Of a DNA stretch of 64,000 nt, positions 22,350-32,989 are shown piece after piece. The notes beneath the pieces were generated by a model that worked only from the letters and a program-made list of their open reading frames with translations, was not told the DNA's origin and searched no databases. The DNA lies in contig NC_056725.1 of the NCBI RefSeq assembly GCF_019279795.1, positions 1,609,305,554-1,609,369,553 of the forward strand, written 5' to 3'. The DNA comes from Protopterus annectens (taxonomy: Eukaryota; Chordata; Ceratodontiformes; Protopteridae). The position numbers and the translations under genes were made by a program. Numbering within the stretch: the first letter of the stretch is position 1; every line of letters starts with the position of its first letter.

Positions 22350-24700
22350 TTAACATTTGCTAGGTTTATGCAGCACATGACTTTTTTATACCTCTGTATA
22401 TTGACTGTATTAAACATTTCATACATGCTTTGAATCACTCAGTTCCTTGTCAGCCAGGGAAATTGCTACATTCTATCTGTAGGGTCTGATGGAGCCTCCG
22501 GGAAATCCACAGATTCTACGGCTGGACATGATGGTCTGGACAGCATCCTTTCATATATGCCAGTCTTGTACACAGAATCGCGGCATAGCAATGCCTTTAC
22601 TCCTGCTTTGATTGCTTAACCATTGTGTGTACATTAAAATGAAGCATTCTACACTATCTTTCTGTGTTTATTTGTAAATGGGTGTGCTACAATATTTGTT
22701 AAAATACAGCATAGCAAATGCTATACCAGTATACACTCCATCACTGTATGCATTTTGATACTCGAGAAAAAAAAAAGAAAAACTTTCACAACTGATTCTT
22801 AAAAAAATTGCTTGCAATGGTGTAGCAATAAATTGTAGAGCTATTCATGCTAATTATAGTAATGCATGCTAAATAACAACAGAATAATAATGCACTTTTG
22901 TTTTCAGGACACTAACAAGCATGTATTTCACCTCCATAGCTGCTGCTCAGTAAGCTTAAAGTAATTTTATTGAAAATAGTTTTACATTTCTTTAAACTGT
23001 TACTTAAGTAGCTTTGTCAACTTTTGAAGTATTTCTGTAACATGGTTACTTTTCCATTTAACCTGCCAAAATATCACAGAAAATAGAACAGACATAATCT
23101 TAATGACTGAAATGGAAATCCTACCTTCTTCTTTTCAATGTGCAGAAATGCACCCCACAGGCAAATTGCAATGAGCCAAGAAGTACCCATAACATTATTT
23201 GATATTATAGCTGTGGCATTAAATGTATTCCTCAAGGCAGATAATTAATTTTATGCTCCTAGTACGGCTTGTCTGATAGCTAATGTCCTTCTCAATCTGA
23301 GTGGACATTAAAATGCCACTTTAGAACATATCCCATGGATATATAAAGAATCACTGCTGGCAAATATGGTTAGTGGCACTAATACACAGCAAATAACAAG
23401 GTGCAACTTCTCTCTTTTTCTAGAATGACTGAACTATGCTGGCAACAATCATTCTTCATATTTATTCTAATAAATAGCGTTTGCCTGCTAAAGAGATTTC
23501 AATACGTTTTGCAGACATGTAAGACTGTGCCTTTTAAATATGCTGTTCTGTCCTTTCTTCTCAGCATTGCCCAGCTTAGGACATTTGAATTATACTTGGC
23601 TTGAGGTTCCCAGTAGTGATTAAAACAATTGTTTATACAGAGTATAGCTAAGCCAACATTCTTTAACTTGTTACCACATCTGAGCTGCACATCATTGCAC
23701 CTCTTGCAACCTATACGCATCCCTACATTCCAGAGAATTTTCTGAAAAATCAAGTTAAAATGTATAAAGTAGCCATGGCTTAGTGTAGAGGAATAAAGCC
23801 CTAATTGTGTCCCGTATGGCCTGGTTTCAATTTGTAGCTCTCTGACCCTGAGCATGGGTCACAGTAAGTTCAAGGATATCAAGAAAAGACACCAAAATAG
23901 CAAATAGTTCAAGTGGTGCAATGCAATGCAGAAAAGTTAGAAAATATAAACAAGTGAATGGTAAATGCTATTGCAAATGTACAAACTTCAATGTTATCAC
24001 TAAAAATTATTCTTTGCAGTGATAGTAGTGCATTCACTGTCTTTATAACAATGCTATAATATAATCCACACAACCCTGAATTATATTTTTCTGTAAAGTT
24101 TCAAATAAAGCATTTCATATCTTGTAAGCTTTCCAACCTAGACATATATGCCAGTATTCAGAAGTAAATTATATAATGCATTAGGCAAAATTATACAGTG
24201 ACTGGGAATGCACACAGCAAGGTCAATTTGTAATCAGACTGACAGCATAATCTCACAACCTGATCAAATTGCACAGCCAGCATGTTATGTAAGTGTATAA
24301 TAATACAGAAATAAGAAACATTATGGTAATTAATACTGTTATGAATACAAATGAGTATTAACAACATGTCAGAATGATTCAGAATTCTATGAATATTGTT
24401 TGATAAGCTACCAAAGAGTTTATACAATATAATTTCTCATTTGATAAAACCATAAACTAAGCTAAGATGCTAGTGTTTGCCATCTGTATTAAGCAGACAG
24501 TATATGTTAGGTGTCATTATCATGGGCAGTGTCCACCATATTGCAGACTATCACCTGTTGTGTCACAGATGAATCTCACCACACCTAGCATGCTGTCATA
24601 TCCATGACAAAGATATAGCCAAATGCTGCTATCTAGATAGTGACACCATGCATCCCATGGAATGCCATGGGACATATGGCATACTGATTCCTGTGAACAC
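22350..24700. other. Unassigned mostly unique DNA
   Basis: Several 60-120-codon frames are present (for example 23,499-23,855 minus), but none has family features or paired splice sites. Confidence 0.35.
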
Positions 24701-24701
24701 T

Positions 24702-24760
24702 ATTAGGTTCATAGGTCTGCAGGGACGAAGTAGTTTAGTTACCTTTGTGGGCCATTTTAA
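24702..24760 (-). mobile_element. CR1 3' end
   Basis: The plus-strand text TTAGGTTCATAGGTCTGCAG then GGGCCATTTTAAGCCTAGTA matches the inverted 3' UTR and tail of the CR1 subfamily at 47,280-47,340. The rest of this copy resumes at about 25,060 after an insertion. Confidence 0.7.
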
Positions 24761-24765
24761 GCCTA

Positions 24766-24872
24766 GTACTTCACTAAATATGTTTATGAAGCTTTTCTCT
24801 CGAGCTTCCTCTGAACAGCAGTCTTGCATGACCTAGTCAGACCATCCCTTAACCACATGCAAAAAATGTATG
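24766..24872 (+). mobile_element. L2-like tail derivative next to a TA/CA repeat
   Basis: It contains TTCACTAAATATGTTTATGAA, GCTTTTCTCTCGAGC, CTCTGAACAGCAGTCTTGCA and TGACC, followed by (TA)n(CA)n. The same unit followed by the same kind of repeat occurs at 32,690-32,984. It is a diverged relative of the TGGAGCTTTTCTCC tail family. Confidence 0.65.
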
Positions 24873-24879
24873 TATATAA

Positions 24880-24946
<67 letters not shown>

Positions 24947-24986
24947 TATATATATATAGATATATATATATACATACACACGCGCA

Positions 24987-25048
<62 letters not shown>
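24873..25048. repeat. (TA)n(CA)n compound microsatellite
   Basis: TA units to about 24,975, a short CGCG transition, then CA units to 25,048. Confidence 0.97.
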
Positions 25049-25051
<3 letters not shown>

Positions 25052-25059
25052 CATGGATT

Positions 25060-25480
25060 TCTTTGTGCTTCAGTTATCCTATCCCATTTGATTAAAGATT
25101 GGTCCATTTGGTTAGAGAGTGGCCTTCTCCATCCTATGGTCAATAATTATATATTACCCCTCATGAGAATAACAGGGATCATACCATAAATAATTTGAGG
25201 GGACCCATGCATGGGAAACAGCATTTATGAGTAGTACGGGGGCAGTCCTGGGGTTAATTTTGTGTTTCCCATCCATAGATCCAAGTTGCACTTAAATATG
25301 AACAGAGATAAACTTTGTTTTATGTGGATGGGAAGTCTGTTCCAGAGCAGCATTATCTTCCCATGAGATAGATGACCCAACAAACCATTTGGTGGATGTT
25401 GCAGAAAAGGTTTAGATCTCTAGACAGATTAATTCTGATGCACAGGTCTATAGTACTATAGTTTAGATCATGGTATTGCA
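25060..25480 (-). mobile_element. CR1 3' portion, continuing the 24.7 kb copy
   Basis: The plus-strand text GGCCTTCTCCATCCTATGGT, CAATAATTATATATTACCCC and GTTTTATGTGGATGGGAAGT aligns with 47,390-47,690. It is 3' UTR plus the degraded ORF2 C-terminus. Similarity becomes hard to follow after about 25,480, although the sequence to about 25,760 may belong to it. Confidence 0.7.
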
Positions 25481-27469
25481 TTAATACCGAATGATTTTAG
25501 TTCCTGTAGACAGGTGTTGTGGTTTTCTTGTGTCATACAGGGAGTTCTATTGCTAGCTAATATATGGTACAGGACCTTTCTGAATGCTATTTTGAGCAGA
25601 AGAAGCTCCAGTGCATCATGCTGCTTTACCAGCCTTTTTGTGAGTCTCTTCTTATCTTTAATGTGTCTGCAGCATTGACTGTTCTTGCTATAAATACTTT
25701 CCAGATGCCATCGGGGACATTAAAGGCACTATGTCTTATAGGTGTGAGCCTCACAAGTACTACACTAGTTCATTGATATTTTGAATCAGCATCTGGAGGA
25801 ACATATGTAGTTCCTACAGACTATACTGGAAAGGAACAACTGCATTCAGACGTACTACAAATAGCCCACTTTCTTGAGATTCTAGGACGTATTGTTTGCA
25901 GCCATATCACTATCAAAGCCTCTCATGGTCCAGATGGACACCAGCATATTAACAGAAGGGTTTCTATTCCATCCACTGCCAGATGTCAGTCCACAGGGTA
26001 TTACATGTCTGATGTCTGGTAATATATGTCTGTGCACCAGTCAAGCAGTTCCCAAGATTCTCACTTCTGACACATCTGACCAACACCTGTGATTTGTATG
26101 GGATGACTTCACACAAAGGCATCCTATTGGCGGTGTTAGAAATGTAATTAAGCTATAGCTCATGACATCACCATGAAACTCACACAGCATTGCTCAGATA
26201 TTACAAACCAGCAATGCCAAACAAGTATGTGACTGATTGCTGAAGGCCTGCTTCTGCTGTCCGTAATCTTCTAGTGGTAGTCTATAATATGTTGCTTAGA
26301 CTTGCAGCAAGAAATTTGTTGTTTATGCTGTTCTTCCAATGCATGGAGATATGTAGGCAGCTAAAGAAATGGACTGCCATCAAAGGACTGGACAACCTGG
26401 AGACAGTAGAGGAGGAGTAATCAGCTGCAGTGAAATATCATAAAAGGCAGAGATGGATGAAATACGCTGTAGCATGTGCAAAGAGGCAGCATCTTTTCCA
26501 TAACAATGGATGAGATTAGATACAACAAAGATTAAGACTGATGCATGCAATACTAAACCCAGGCTATGCTATAAGTGCATCGATTGGCCATGCTGTGCAT
26601 TAGACACAACCTATGCAGGAATACAGCAGTGAGAGCTGGGAACAGTTGTCATCATATGCACAGGTGGGGGGCACAGTGACAGGGATCAGCGATAGACACA
26701 TAGGTTGAAGAGGATGGTAGGGATGTGAAAGGGAATAACTGATATGGCTAGGTGATTTAGGGAAGCTTGGTGCATAGTGCAGGGAGGTGTAGTGTTTCCT
26801 GATGAGAGCTGTGTGCCCAGATGTAGTTGGGACCTGCTCAGAGTGGGTTACAGGGGGCATAGCTTCTGCAGACATGGTTGTATTCTCTGTTTGTGCCTGT
26901 AATGGGTGTTGTGTGACCTCATTTAGGAACAATGCAGTCCATGAATTTCCTCAGCCATGGGTGATTCCTCTCTGAGGATGGATGGATGGAGAAATGATAA
27001 AGGGTCTGGATAGAGAAATTATAAAATTGACAAGTAAAGGAGAGTAGTATTGCTGGAACATGAATTCATCCTCAAGTCTTGGTGAGTACCTTCATGAGGT
27101 AGACCCTGTTTTTACACAATCTCACAAAGGAAACACTGATATATAGAATTTATTTTACATAGCATTTATCATGGACAGAAGTAGGCTAAAAAAAAAAAAA
27201 ACAGCTGGGTGCACAAGTCCCACAATAAAAAAGTGTCCAATCATGATAGGCACACTGGTGCCAGAGCTAGAAAAAAATGACAACATAAAATCCGTGAGAC
27301 ATGGAAATATTCCTACAATGGGTTTAGGCCAGGCTCAGGAGGAGGATGCCATCCTGTTGTAGAAGGAAGTAGTAGTCCTCAAAAAAAAAAAAAACTGACA
27401 GGCCAAAAAATGAGCCATAAAGATAATAGAGTGGCCAATTGAGGATAAGAAAGAGATTGTGTATTGTTA
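25480..27469. other. Unassigned DNA
   Basis: It may start with decayed CR1. The 110-codon minus-strand frame at 26,600-26,932 is rich in Pro, Ser, Thr and His and unrecognised; no splice or start support was found. Short (GATG)n at 26,978-26,990. Confidence 0.35.
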
Positions 27470-27533
27470 TTATTATGCAAAAAGGAAACTTAGACATGTA
27501 TCCAGCCAACAGAAGATAAACTGCGACACAAGT

Positions 27534-27578
27534 GTTTAGCGCTTTCATTCACTTAATTTAATTTGTGAACTTCTTCAG
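27534..27578 (-). ncRNA. Hammerhead ribozyme-like core in PLE left arm
   Basis: Minus strand: CTGAAGA, helix II GTTCA/TGAAT, GAAA, self-complementary GCGC (helix III), then TA and AAC. The boxes are in hammerhead order and the palindromic GCGC would form helix III between two molecules. It is the inverted twin of 30,604-30,648. Confidence 0.65.
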
Positions 27579-27872
27579 AAAACAAACGTACAAACCTACC
27601 CAGATTCCCTTAAATAGTTAAAAACAGGAAATGACATCAAAATTAATTAATTAAATCGAATCTCAATCTATTCTAAATCATGTATATTCTTAACTACATT
27701 TGTACTCATACTGATAATATGTTTAACTGTGATGATTGAAATATGTGATATATAAAGCAAAATTAAAAATAAGAATGAATGTAATAATAAAAGTAGAATG
27801 ATTAATAATTAAAACTAATGCATATGTTACACATATAACCTTTTTGTAAATACATTTGATCCTTTGCAAAAA

Positions 27873-28178
27873 TTACCTATTAGATAAAAAACATTTCAGA
27901 TTAACAGATTCATTAAGTCCCGGTAACTTGTCTGCAGCAAGACAAAGTTGACATAATGTTTCTTTACATTCTAAAATATTGTTCAAATCCCCTCCAAATA
28001 CCACTTCATTGACCTTCTCTAGTACTGAAAATTCCATTTTTTTGAAATCTGAACACATTGCAGCATGTTTAGCCAGTGAGTTGAACATATCTTTATTTTT
28101 AATGGATAGATTGTGCTCATATATTCTACGTTTCAAAGTTCTTTTAGTTTTCCCTATGTAGTAATGATTGCATGACAC
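27873..28178 (-). pseudogene. PLE GIY-YIG endonuclease domain (minus copy)
   Basis: The reading frame MSCNHYYIGKTKRTLKRRI is the GIY-YIG nuclease core (here YYIG, then KT and an R-rich helix). EHN and the conserved HAAMC and CKETLCQLCLA segments follow. It stops at CFLSNR-TAG. In PLEs this domain cuts the target for cDNA priming. It is separated from the upstream linker (28,144-28,596) by a frameshift that the plus copy shares. Confidence 0.85.
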
Positions 28179-28760
28179 AACAAGTGATGTATATTACATA
28201 TTCTGTGTTACAATTAAAATATCCTTTGGCCCATATTGTGTAATTTAAAGACTTTACAGTCACAAAGGAACTGTTGCTGATGAATCTGCACTGTTTGCAG
28301 TTCTGACAAGCATAGGTTCCTTTCTTGATACTTACTGCTCTAGTGTTTTCGTGATGTTTTCTGTTGTCTACTTCTAACACAGACTTTATGTTGACCACCT
28401 TTTTGTAAGTAAATCTAGGTGTTGTACCTATTTTTGTAGCTAATTCCTTGTTCCCCAACAAAACTTTCCAATTGTTTTTGATGATGTCCCTTATAAACCA
28501 CATTTCATTAACTATGGGTAAAGGAAATGAAATGTTGTAACTATTCTTAGTTTCCATTTTCACTAAAACTGGACTTATACAAATATCCTTGGACAAAAGG
28601 ATAGGTTTTGCTATTCCTTGACTTAAAGATGTAACTTCCCGTTCAATGTTCTTTATCCAGTCTACAGCATATCCCCTATGTAAAAATAAAGATCTTAGAA
28701 ATGTAATTTCATTTTAAAAAATGTCATCATCTGTTGTTAACCTGCTTAAACGAATGATCT
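28144..28760 (-). pseudogene. PLE linker between RT and GIY-YIG (minus copy)
   Basis: It covers RSLFLHRGYAVDWIKNIE (upstream of a stop), then ILLSKDICISPVLVKME, WFIRDIIKNNWKVLLGNKEL, TPRFTYKKVVNIKSVLE and the cysteine cluster YACQNCKQCRF. The frame then runs into CCVMQSLLHREN-stop. The Cys motif before GIY-YIG is typical of the linker in endonuclease-bearing PLEs. The stop follows the shared frameshift near 28,175. Confidence 0.8.
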
Positions 28761-29432
28761 GACCTTTAACTACCCCTTTTTTCATGTGTGGTGGGTGCAG
28801 ACTTTCCTTGTGTAAATATTGATTTGCAAAATTTTCCTTTCTAAATATTCTACTTTGGAATGCATTGTTTTCCTTGTCTAAACTTAGTTGCACATCCAAA
28901 TATGAGATGTTCTCACCAAACCCACTGATCTTGAATTCTAAAAAGTTAGTAGTGTTGTTCATATCTTTAACCATATTCACAAATTCCTCATGTGAGCCTG
29001 TCCACAGAAAAAACAAATCATCAATAAATCTAAAATAAGATTGCACCTTACTGTAATTCTGATGTTTAACAAGAAATTGAAGCTCCCAATTTGCCATCAC
29101 TAAATTGGCAAATGCTGGTGCAACCCTAGCACCCATAGCTACACCTTAAATCTGTTGGTAAATGTATTTGTCAAATTTGAAAAAAATTGTTGTCAAGAAC
29201 CAGTTCCATTAAACTACAAATGGTGTCTGTGTTTTCAGTCAAATATTCTCTTAGATAGTCTAATCCCTCTTATTGGTTTATAGAGGTATACAAAGACTTT
29301 AAATCTAATGTACCAACGACAGTATGTTCTAGGCTGACATTTAAATCTCGTAACTGTTCTAAAAGATGCCAAGAATCCCTTATATAAAATTTAGATTTTT
29401 GCACTATTGGGTTTAGAACATGATCAAGCCAA
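28714..29432 (-). pseudogene. PLE reverse transcriptase, 5'-truncated
   Basis: The upstream piece (29,432-29,270) has KFYIRDSWHLLEQL and TLDLKSLYTSINQ, with D of motif A in the TLDLKSLYT context. After a disrupted stretch (29,269-29,137) comes MGARVAPAFANLVMANWE (motif B) and YFRFIDDLFFLW (motif C, FIDD). These are PLE-type rather than LINE-type RT signatures. Stops between the pieces and the truncation at 29,432 make it dead. Confidence 0.88.
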
Positions 29433-30035
29433 AGCAGGTTAACAACAGATGATGACATTTTTTCAAATGAAATTACATTTCTAAGATCTTTATTTTTACA
29501 TAGGGGATATGCTGTAGACTGAATAAAGAACATTGAATGGGAAGTTACATCTTTAAGGCAAGGAATAGCAAAACCTATCCTTTTGTCCAAGGATATTTGT
29601 ATAAGTCCAGTTTGAGTGAAAATGGAAACTAAGAATAGTTACAACATTTCATTTCCTTTACCCATAGTGAATGAAATGTGGTTTATAAGGGACATCATCA
29701 AAAACAAGTGGAAAGTTTTGTTGGGGAACAAGGAATTAGCTACAAAAATAGGTACAACACCTAGATTTACTTACAAAAAGGTGGTCAACATAACGTCTGT
29801 GTTAGAAGTAGACAACAGAAAACATCACGAAAACACTAGAGCAGTAAGTATCAAGAAAGGAACCTATGCTTGTCAGAACTGCAAACAGTGCAGATTCATC
29901 AGCAACAGTTCCTTTGTGACTGTAAAGTCTTTAAATTACACAATATGGGCCAAAGGATATTTTAATTGTAACACAGAATATGTAGTATACATCGCTTGTT
30001 GTGTCATGCAATCATTACTACATAGGGAAAACTAA
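29433..30035 (+). pseudogene. PLE linker (plus copy)
   Basis: It starts within LTTDDDIFSNEITFLRSL, so the copy is truncated just after the RT. It carries RSLFLHRGYAVD-stop, ILLSKDICISPV-stop, then an open 139-codon stretch with the same linker and YACQNCKQCRF cluster as the minus copy. The stops at VD-stop and PV-stop are private to this arm. The frameshift giving CCVMQSLLHREN is shared. Confidence 0.85.
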
Positions 30036-30306
30036 AAGAACTTTGAAACGTTGAATATATGAGCACAATCTATCCATTAAAAATAAAGATATGTTCAACT
30101 CACTGGCTAAACATGCTGCAGTGTGTTCAGATTTTAAAAAATTTGAATTTTCAGTACTAGAGAAGGTCAATGAAGTGATATTTGGAGGGGATTTGAACAA
30201 TATTTTAGAATGTAAAGAAACTTTATGGCAACTTTGTCTTGCTGCAGACAAGTTACCGGGACTTAATGAATCTAATAATCTGAAATGTTTTTTATCTAAT
30301 AGGTAA
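30036..30306 (+). pseudogene. PLE GIY-YIG domain (plus copy)
   Basis: In the shifted frame it reads CNHYYIGKTKRTLKR from about 30,008. A stop within the ERRIYEHN region (TTGAATATATGA) is private to this arm. From 30,091 it continues through HAAVCSDFKKFEFSVLEKV to CFLSNR-TAG. It mirrors 27,873-28,178 on the opposite strand. Confidence 0.8.
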
Positions 30307-30603
30307 CTTTTGCGAAGGATCAAATTTTGTATTTCCAAAAAGGTTATATGTGTAACATATGCATTAGTTTTAATTATTAATCATTCTACTTTTATTATTA
30401 CATTCATTCTTATATTTAATTTTGCTTTATATATCACATATTTCAATCATCACAGTTAAACATATTATCAGTATGAATACAAATGTAGTTAAGAATATAC
30501 ATGATTTAGAATAGACTGAGATTTGATTTAATTAATTAATGTTGATGTCATTTCCTGTTTTTAAGTATTTAAGGGAATCTGGGTAGGTTTGTATGTTTGT
30601 TTT

Positions 30604-30648
30604 CTGAAGAAGTTCACAAATTAAATTAAATGAATGAAAGCGCTAAAC
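30604..30648 (+). ncRNA. Hammerhead ribozyme-like core in PLE right arm
   Basis: CTGAAGA at 30,604-30,610; helix II GTTCA (30,612-30,616) with TGAAT (30,631-30,635); GAAA at 30,636-30,639; palindromic GCGC at 30,640-30,643; then TA, the expected cleavage triplet being CUA. Hammerheads in PLE terminal repeats are established. Here the assignment rests on box order and helix II only. Confidence 0.68.
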
Positions 30649-30755
30649 ACTTGTGTCGCAGTTTATCTTCTGTTAGCTGGATACATGTCTAAGTTTTGTT
30701 TTTCATGTTTGCCGTTCGGTTTAGTTTTTTTTTTTTTTTTTTATTATGCAAAAAG

Positions 30756-31600
30756 CCCAGAATGTCTGGATACTAAATATATGCTACTGGTTTATGTAAC
30801 TCTGTATGAATTGTAGAACTAATCAGTTCTGGGCACATTGCGGATGTTGTGAAGAGCACTTTTGGCTATCATCAAAGATTGAAACCATACTAATTTCATG
30901 AACTTTAATCATACTTTAACTTAGGAATGAGGTCCCTTCCCATCATGGAATAAGAAACCCAAAAGACTAGGAGAAATTAAGAAAAGGAAGCATGGGCAAC
31001 AATGTCCAATGTCAAGGATGAAGGAAACCTGCAAGAGTATGACCACCTGGTCTTGCCACTTGCTAGACTAACATGAAGACTAGAAACACAGATATATTTG
31101 ATGTGGGTGATTAAAGGTCTTCTGACAGACTAGCACCTACTAGGAATAAAACACCTTGGTTATTCTCGCACATTATTTGACAAGCATTTGCATGCTGTTC
31201 TTTTTATTTAACAATGCATCTCCTACTCTCCCACATTTTTACGTGTATTTTACTGTTTTTGGATCTCTTTTAACGTTTCCTCTTGATCTCTTTCTCTTCT
31301 TGTACTGACATTCCAACAATCCCATGACTGGCTTACCATAATTACTCTTTGTTTACTGCAACACCCCCTTTTTGATCTTTCCTTATTTGACAACTGCTAC
31401 TTGTCACACACACCTAACCTATATTATGTCACTTTATGTTTAAATCATGTTTGCAATTCATCATTAATACATATCCATGTGCTTAATGCAGTCTTTTCCT
31501 TATGCCATATTGTTTGCCATTTTTATTGTAGTGGACTTCTTACAGTTGATGTACATTTTCAGCCCAGTCCCATAAATTCATTTTCAGAAAACCTCCTGTT
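30756..31600. other. Unassigned AT-rich DNA
   Basis: No gene or element was recognised between the PLE and the SINE. Confidence 0.35.
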
Positions 31601-31602
31601 AT

Positions 31603-31857
31603 TTATTTATTTATTACTTGTTTACCAGGAAAGTCTGACTTGGAACAAAGCTAATTTTCAGCAGAGACCCGGGGAAAAACGCTCCAGAAGCATGTCTTTG
31701 TGACATGGGAGGAAACCGGACTACACAGAGAAAACCCACACAAATGCAAGGATGGAGACTCTGCACAGAAGGCACACCAGCCAAGAATCAAACCGGAGAA
31801 CCTCTTGCTATGACGCGACAACACTACTGCTGCACCACTGCATTGCCACACTGTTCA
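31603..31857 (-). mobile_element. tRNA-headed SINE with L2-like LINE tail
   Basis: The minus strand begins GCAGTGGTGCAGCAGTAGTG (A-box region) with B-box-like GGTTTGATTCTTGGC. It has the body GTAGTCCGGTTTCCTCCCAT then AAAGACATGC, and a tail TGGAGCGTTTTTCCCCGGGT, CTCTGCTGAAAATTAG, CCTGGTAAACAAG and (TAAA)n. The tail matches the L2-like LINE 3' ends at 17.3 and 55.7 kb. The body motif is widespread in fish-type SINEs. It was probably mobilised by the L2-like LINE. Confidence 0.85.
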
Positions 31858-31921
31858 TGAAGGATGTATTTTATCTTCAGCTGATGATTACCCTTATGTA
31901 AACTGTTGAGACTGTTATCAA

Positions 31922-32525
31922 TTAAAATAATGTAAGCGATGAGGAAGCTATACAGCAGAACAGCACCCAAATGGCGCAAAATTTAAATAGTGCTGGTGCG
32001 TAAATGAAATTCGCTTATCCTTACCAAGCGATTCTCCCTCTAGCACAATTCAGCAGTCCATACAACAGCAAATGATTCCAATAGATACAAATCCACTGAA
32101 TACAAACGAAATGAAACAAAGACAGTATTCACTTCACCTGTGATGCACCATGACAAATACTAGTCAGGAGATGTGCATAAAACTGGTTTTATTCAAAAAC
32201 CGTCAAAAAGGCAAGCCTATGGGTGAAAGCGCTTGCCTTTTTGACTGTTTTTGAATAAAACCAGTTTTATGCACATCTCCTGACTAGTATTTGTCGTGGT
32301 GCATCACAGGTGAAGTGAATACTGTCTTTGTTTCATTTGGTTTGTATTCAGTGGATTTGTATCTATTGGAATCATTTGCTGTTGTATGGACTGCTGAATT
32401 GTGCTAGAGGGAGAATCGCTTGGTAAGGATAAGCGAATTTCATTTACGCACCAGCACTATTTAAATTTGGCGCCATTTGGGTGCTGTTCTGCCATATAGC
32501 TTCCTCATCGCTTACATTATTTTAA
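31922..32525. repeat. Long near-perfect palindrome, 295-bp arms
   Basis: Arms at 31,922-32,216 and 32,231-32,525 are near-perfect inverted copies with a 14-nt spacer, CTATGGGTGAAAGC. The spacer with its flanks (AGCCTATGGGTGAAAGCGCT) is the 3' half of a PLE hammerhead motif: GCC/GGGT helix II, GAAA, GCGC. The palindrome is therefore two PLE 3' ends joined head to head at the ribozyme. No ORF. Confidence 0.92.
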
Positions 32526-32582
32526 CTGAATCTAAGAAGGAAGCAATTTAGCTGCCAATATTTGCTTATTTATTTTACTTAT
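31926..32582. mobile_element. PLE-derived inverted-dimer insertion with 15-bp TSD
   Basis: ACTGTTATCAATTAA is exactly repeated at 31,911-31,925 and 32,583-32,597 and brackets the palindrome plus 57 bp of right-side sequence (32,526-32,582). The layout of inverted arms, extra right tail and 15-bp TSD is the same as the PLE at 27,485-30,740. It carries no coding sequence. Confidence 0.85.
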
Positions 32583-32689
32583 ACTGTTATCAATTAATTT
32601 ACCCTCCAGTCTCTGTTGAACTTATGATTACTATACTTCAGATTTTGTTCGTACTTACAAAATATCAACTATAATCTCCTTGTAAGTTT

Positions 32690-32782
32690 ACTAAATATGT
32701 TTATGGAGCTTTTCTCTCCAGGCCTTCTCTGAAAAGGACCTTGCATGAACTTAACTAAAGGCAAAATCAATGTATACATACA
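32690..32782 (+). mobile_element. L2-like tail derivative next to an A run and TA/TG repeat
   Basis: TTTACTAAATATGTTTATGG, AGCTTTTCTCTCCAGGCC and TCTCTGAAAAGGACCTTGCA are followed by poly-A, (TA)n and (TG)n. It is the same unit as at 24,766-24,872. Confidence 0.7.
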
Positions 32783-32784
32783 CA

Positions 32785-32846
<62 letters not shown>

Positions 32847-32898
32847 TATAGATATATATAGATATAGATATATAGATATAGAAATAGATACAGATATA

Positions 32899-32976
<78 letters not shown>

Positions 32977-32984
32977 TGTGTGTT
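32783..32984. repeat. A run plus (TA)n(GATA)n(TG)n compound microsatellite
   Basis: A run at 32,783-32,802, TA to 32,844, a mixed TAGATA stretch to 32,904, then TG to 32,984. Confidence 0.96.
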
Positions 32985-32989
32985 TCAGA

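Larger units (their letters stand above)
27485..30740. mobile_element. Penelope-like element, inverted dimer with 15-bp TSD
   Basis: The insertion lies between exact repeats TTATTATGCAAAAAG at 27,470-27,484 and 30,741-30,755. It holds a minus-strand copy (29,432 down to 27,485: RT, linker, GIY-YIG, 3' UTR, ribozyme) and a plus-strand copy (29,433-30,697: post-RT linker, GIY-YIG, 3' UTR, ribozyme). They are joined head to head, giving arms of about 1.27 kb around an RT-bearing loop of about 680 bp. A further 43 bp with a T run follows only the right arm. Both copies carry the same frameshift before the GIY-YIG motif. Confidence 0.92.

Noticed and set aside
23401..23604. Candidate exon after a pyrimidine-rich tract ending TCTAG
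   Set aside because: No donor at a matching position, and the 67-residue frame has no recognisable features.
26600..26932. 110-codon minus-strand ORF as a host gene
   Set aside because: Low-complexity Pro/Ser/Thr/His composition, no recognised domain, no splice or promoter support.
29433..29590. Minus-strand frame MDKRIGFAIPCL as part of PLE RT
   Set aside because: This stretch is the antisense of the plus-strand PLE copy. The genuine minus-strand RT starts at 29,432.
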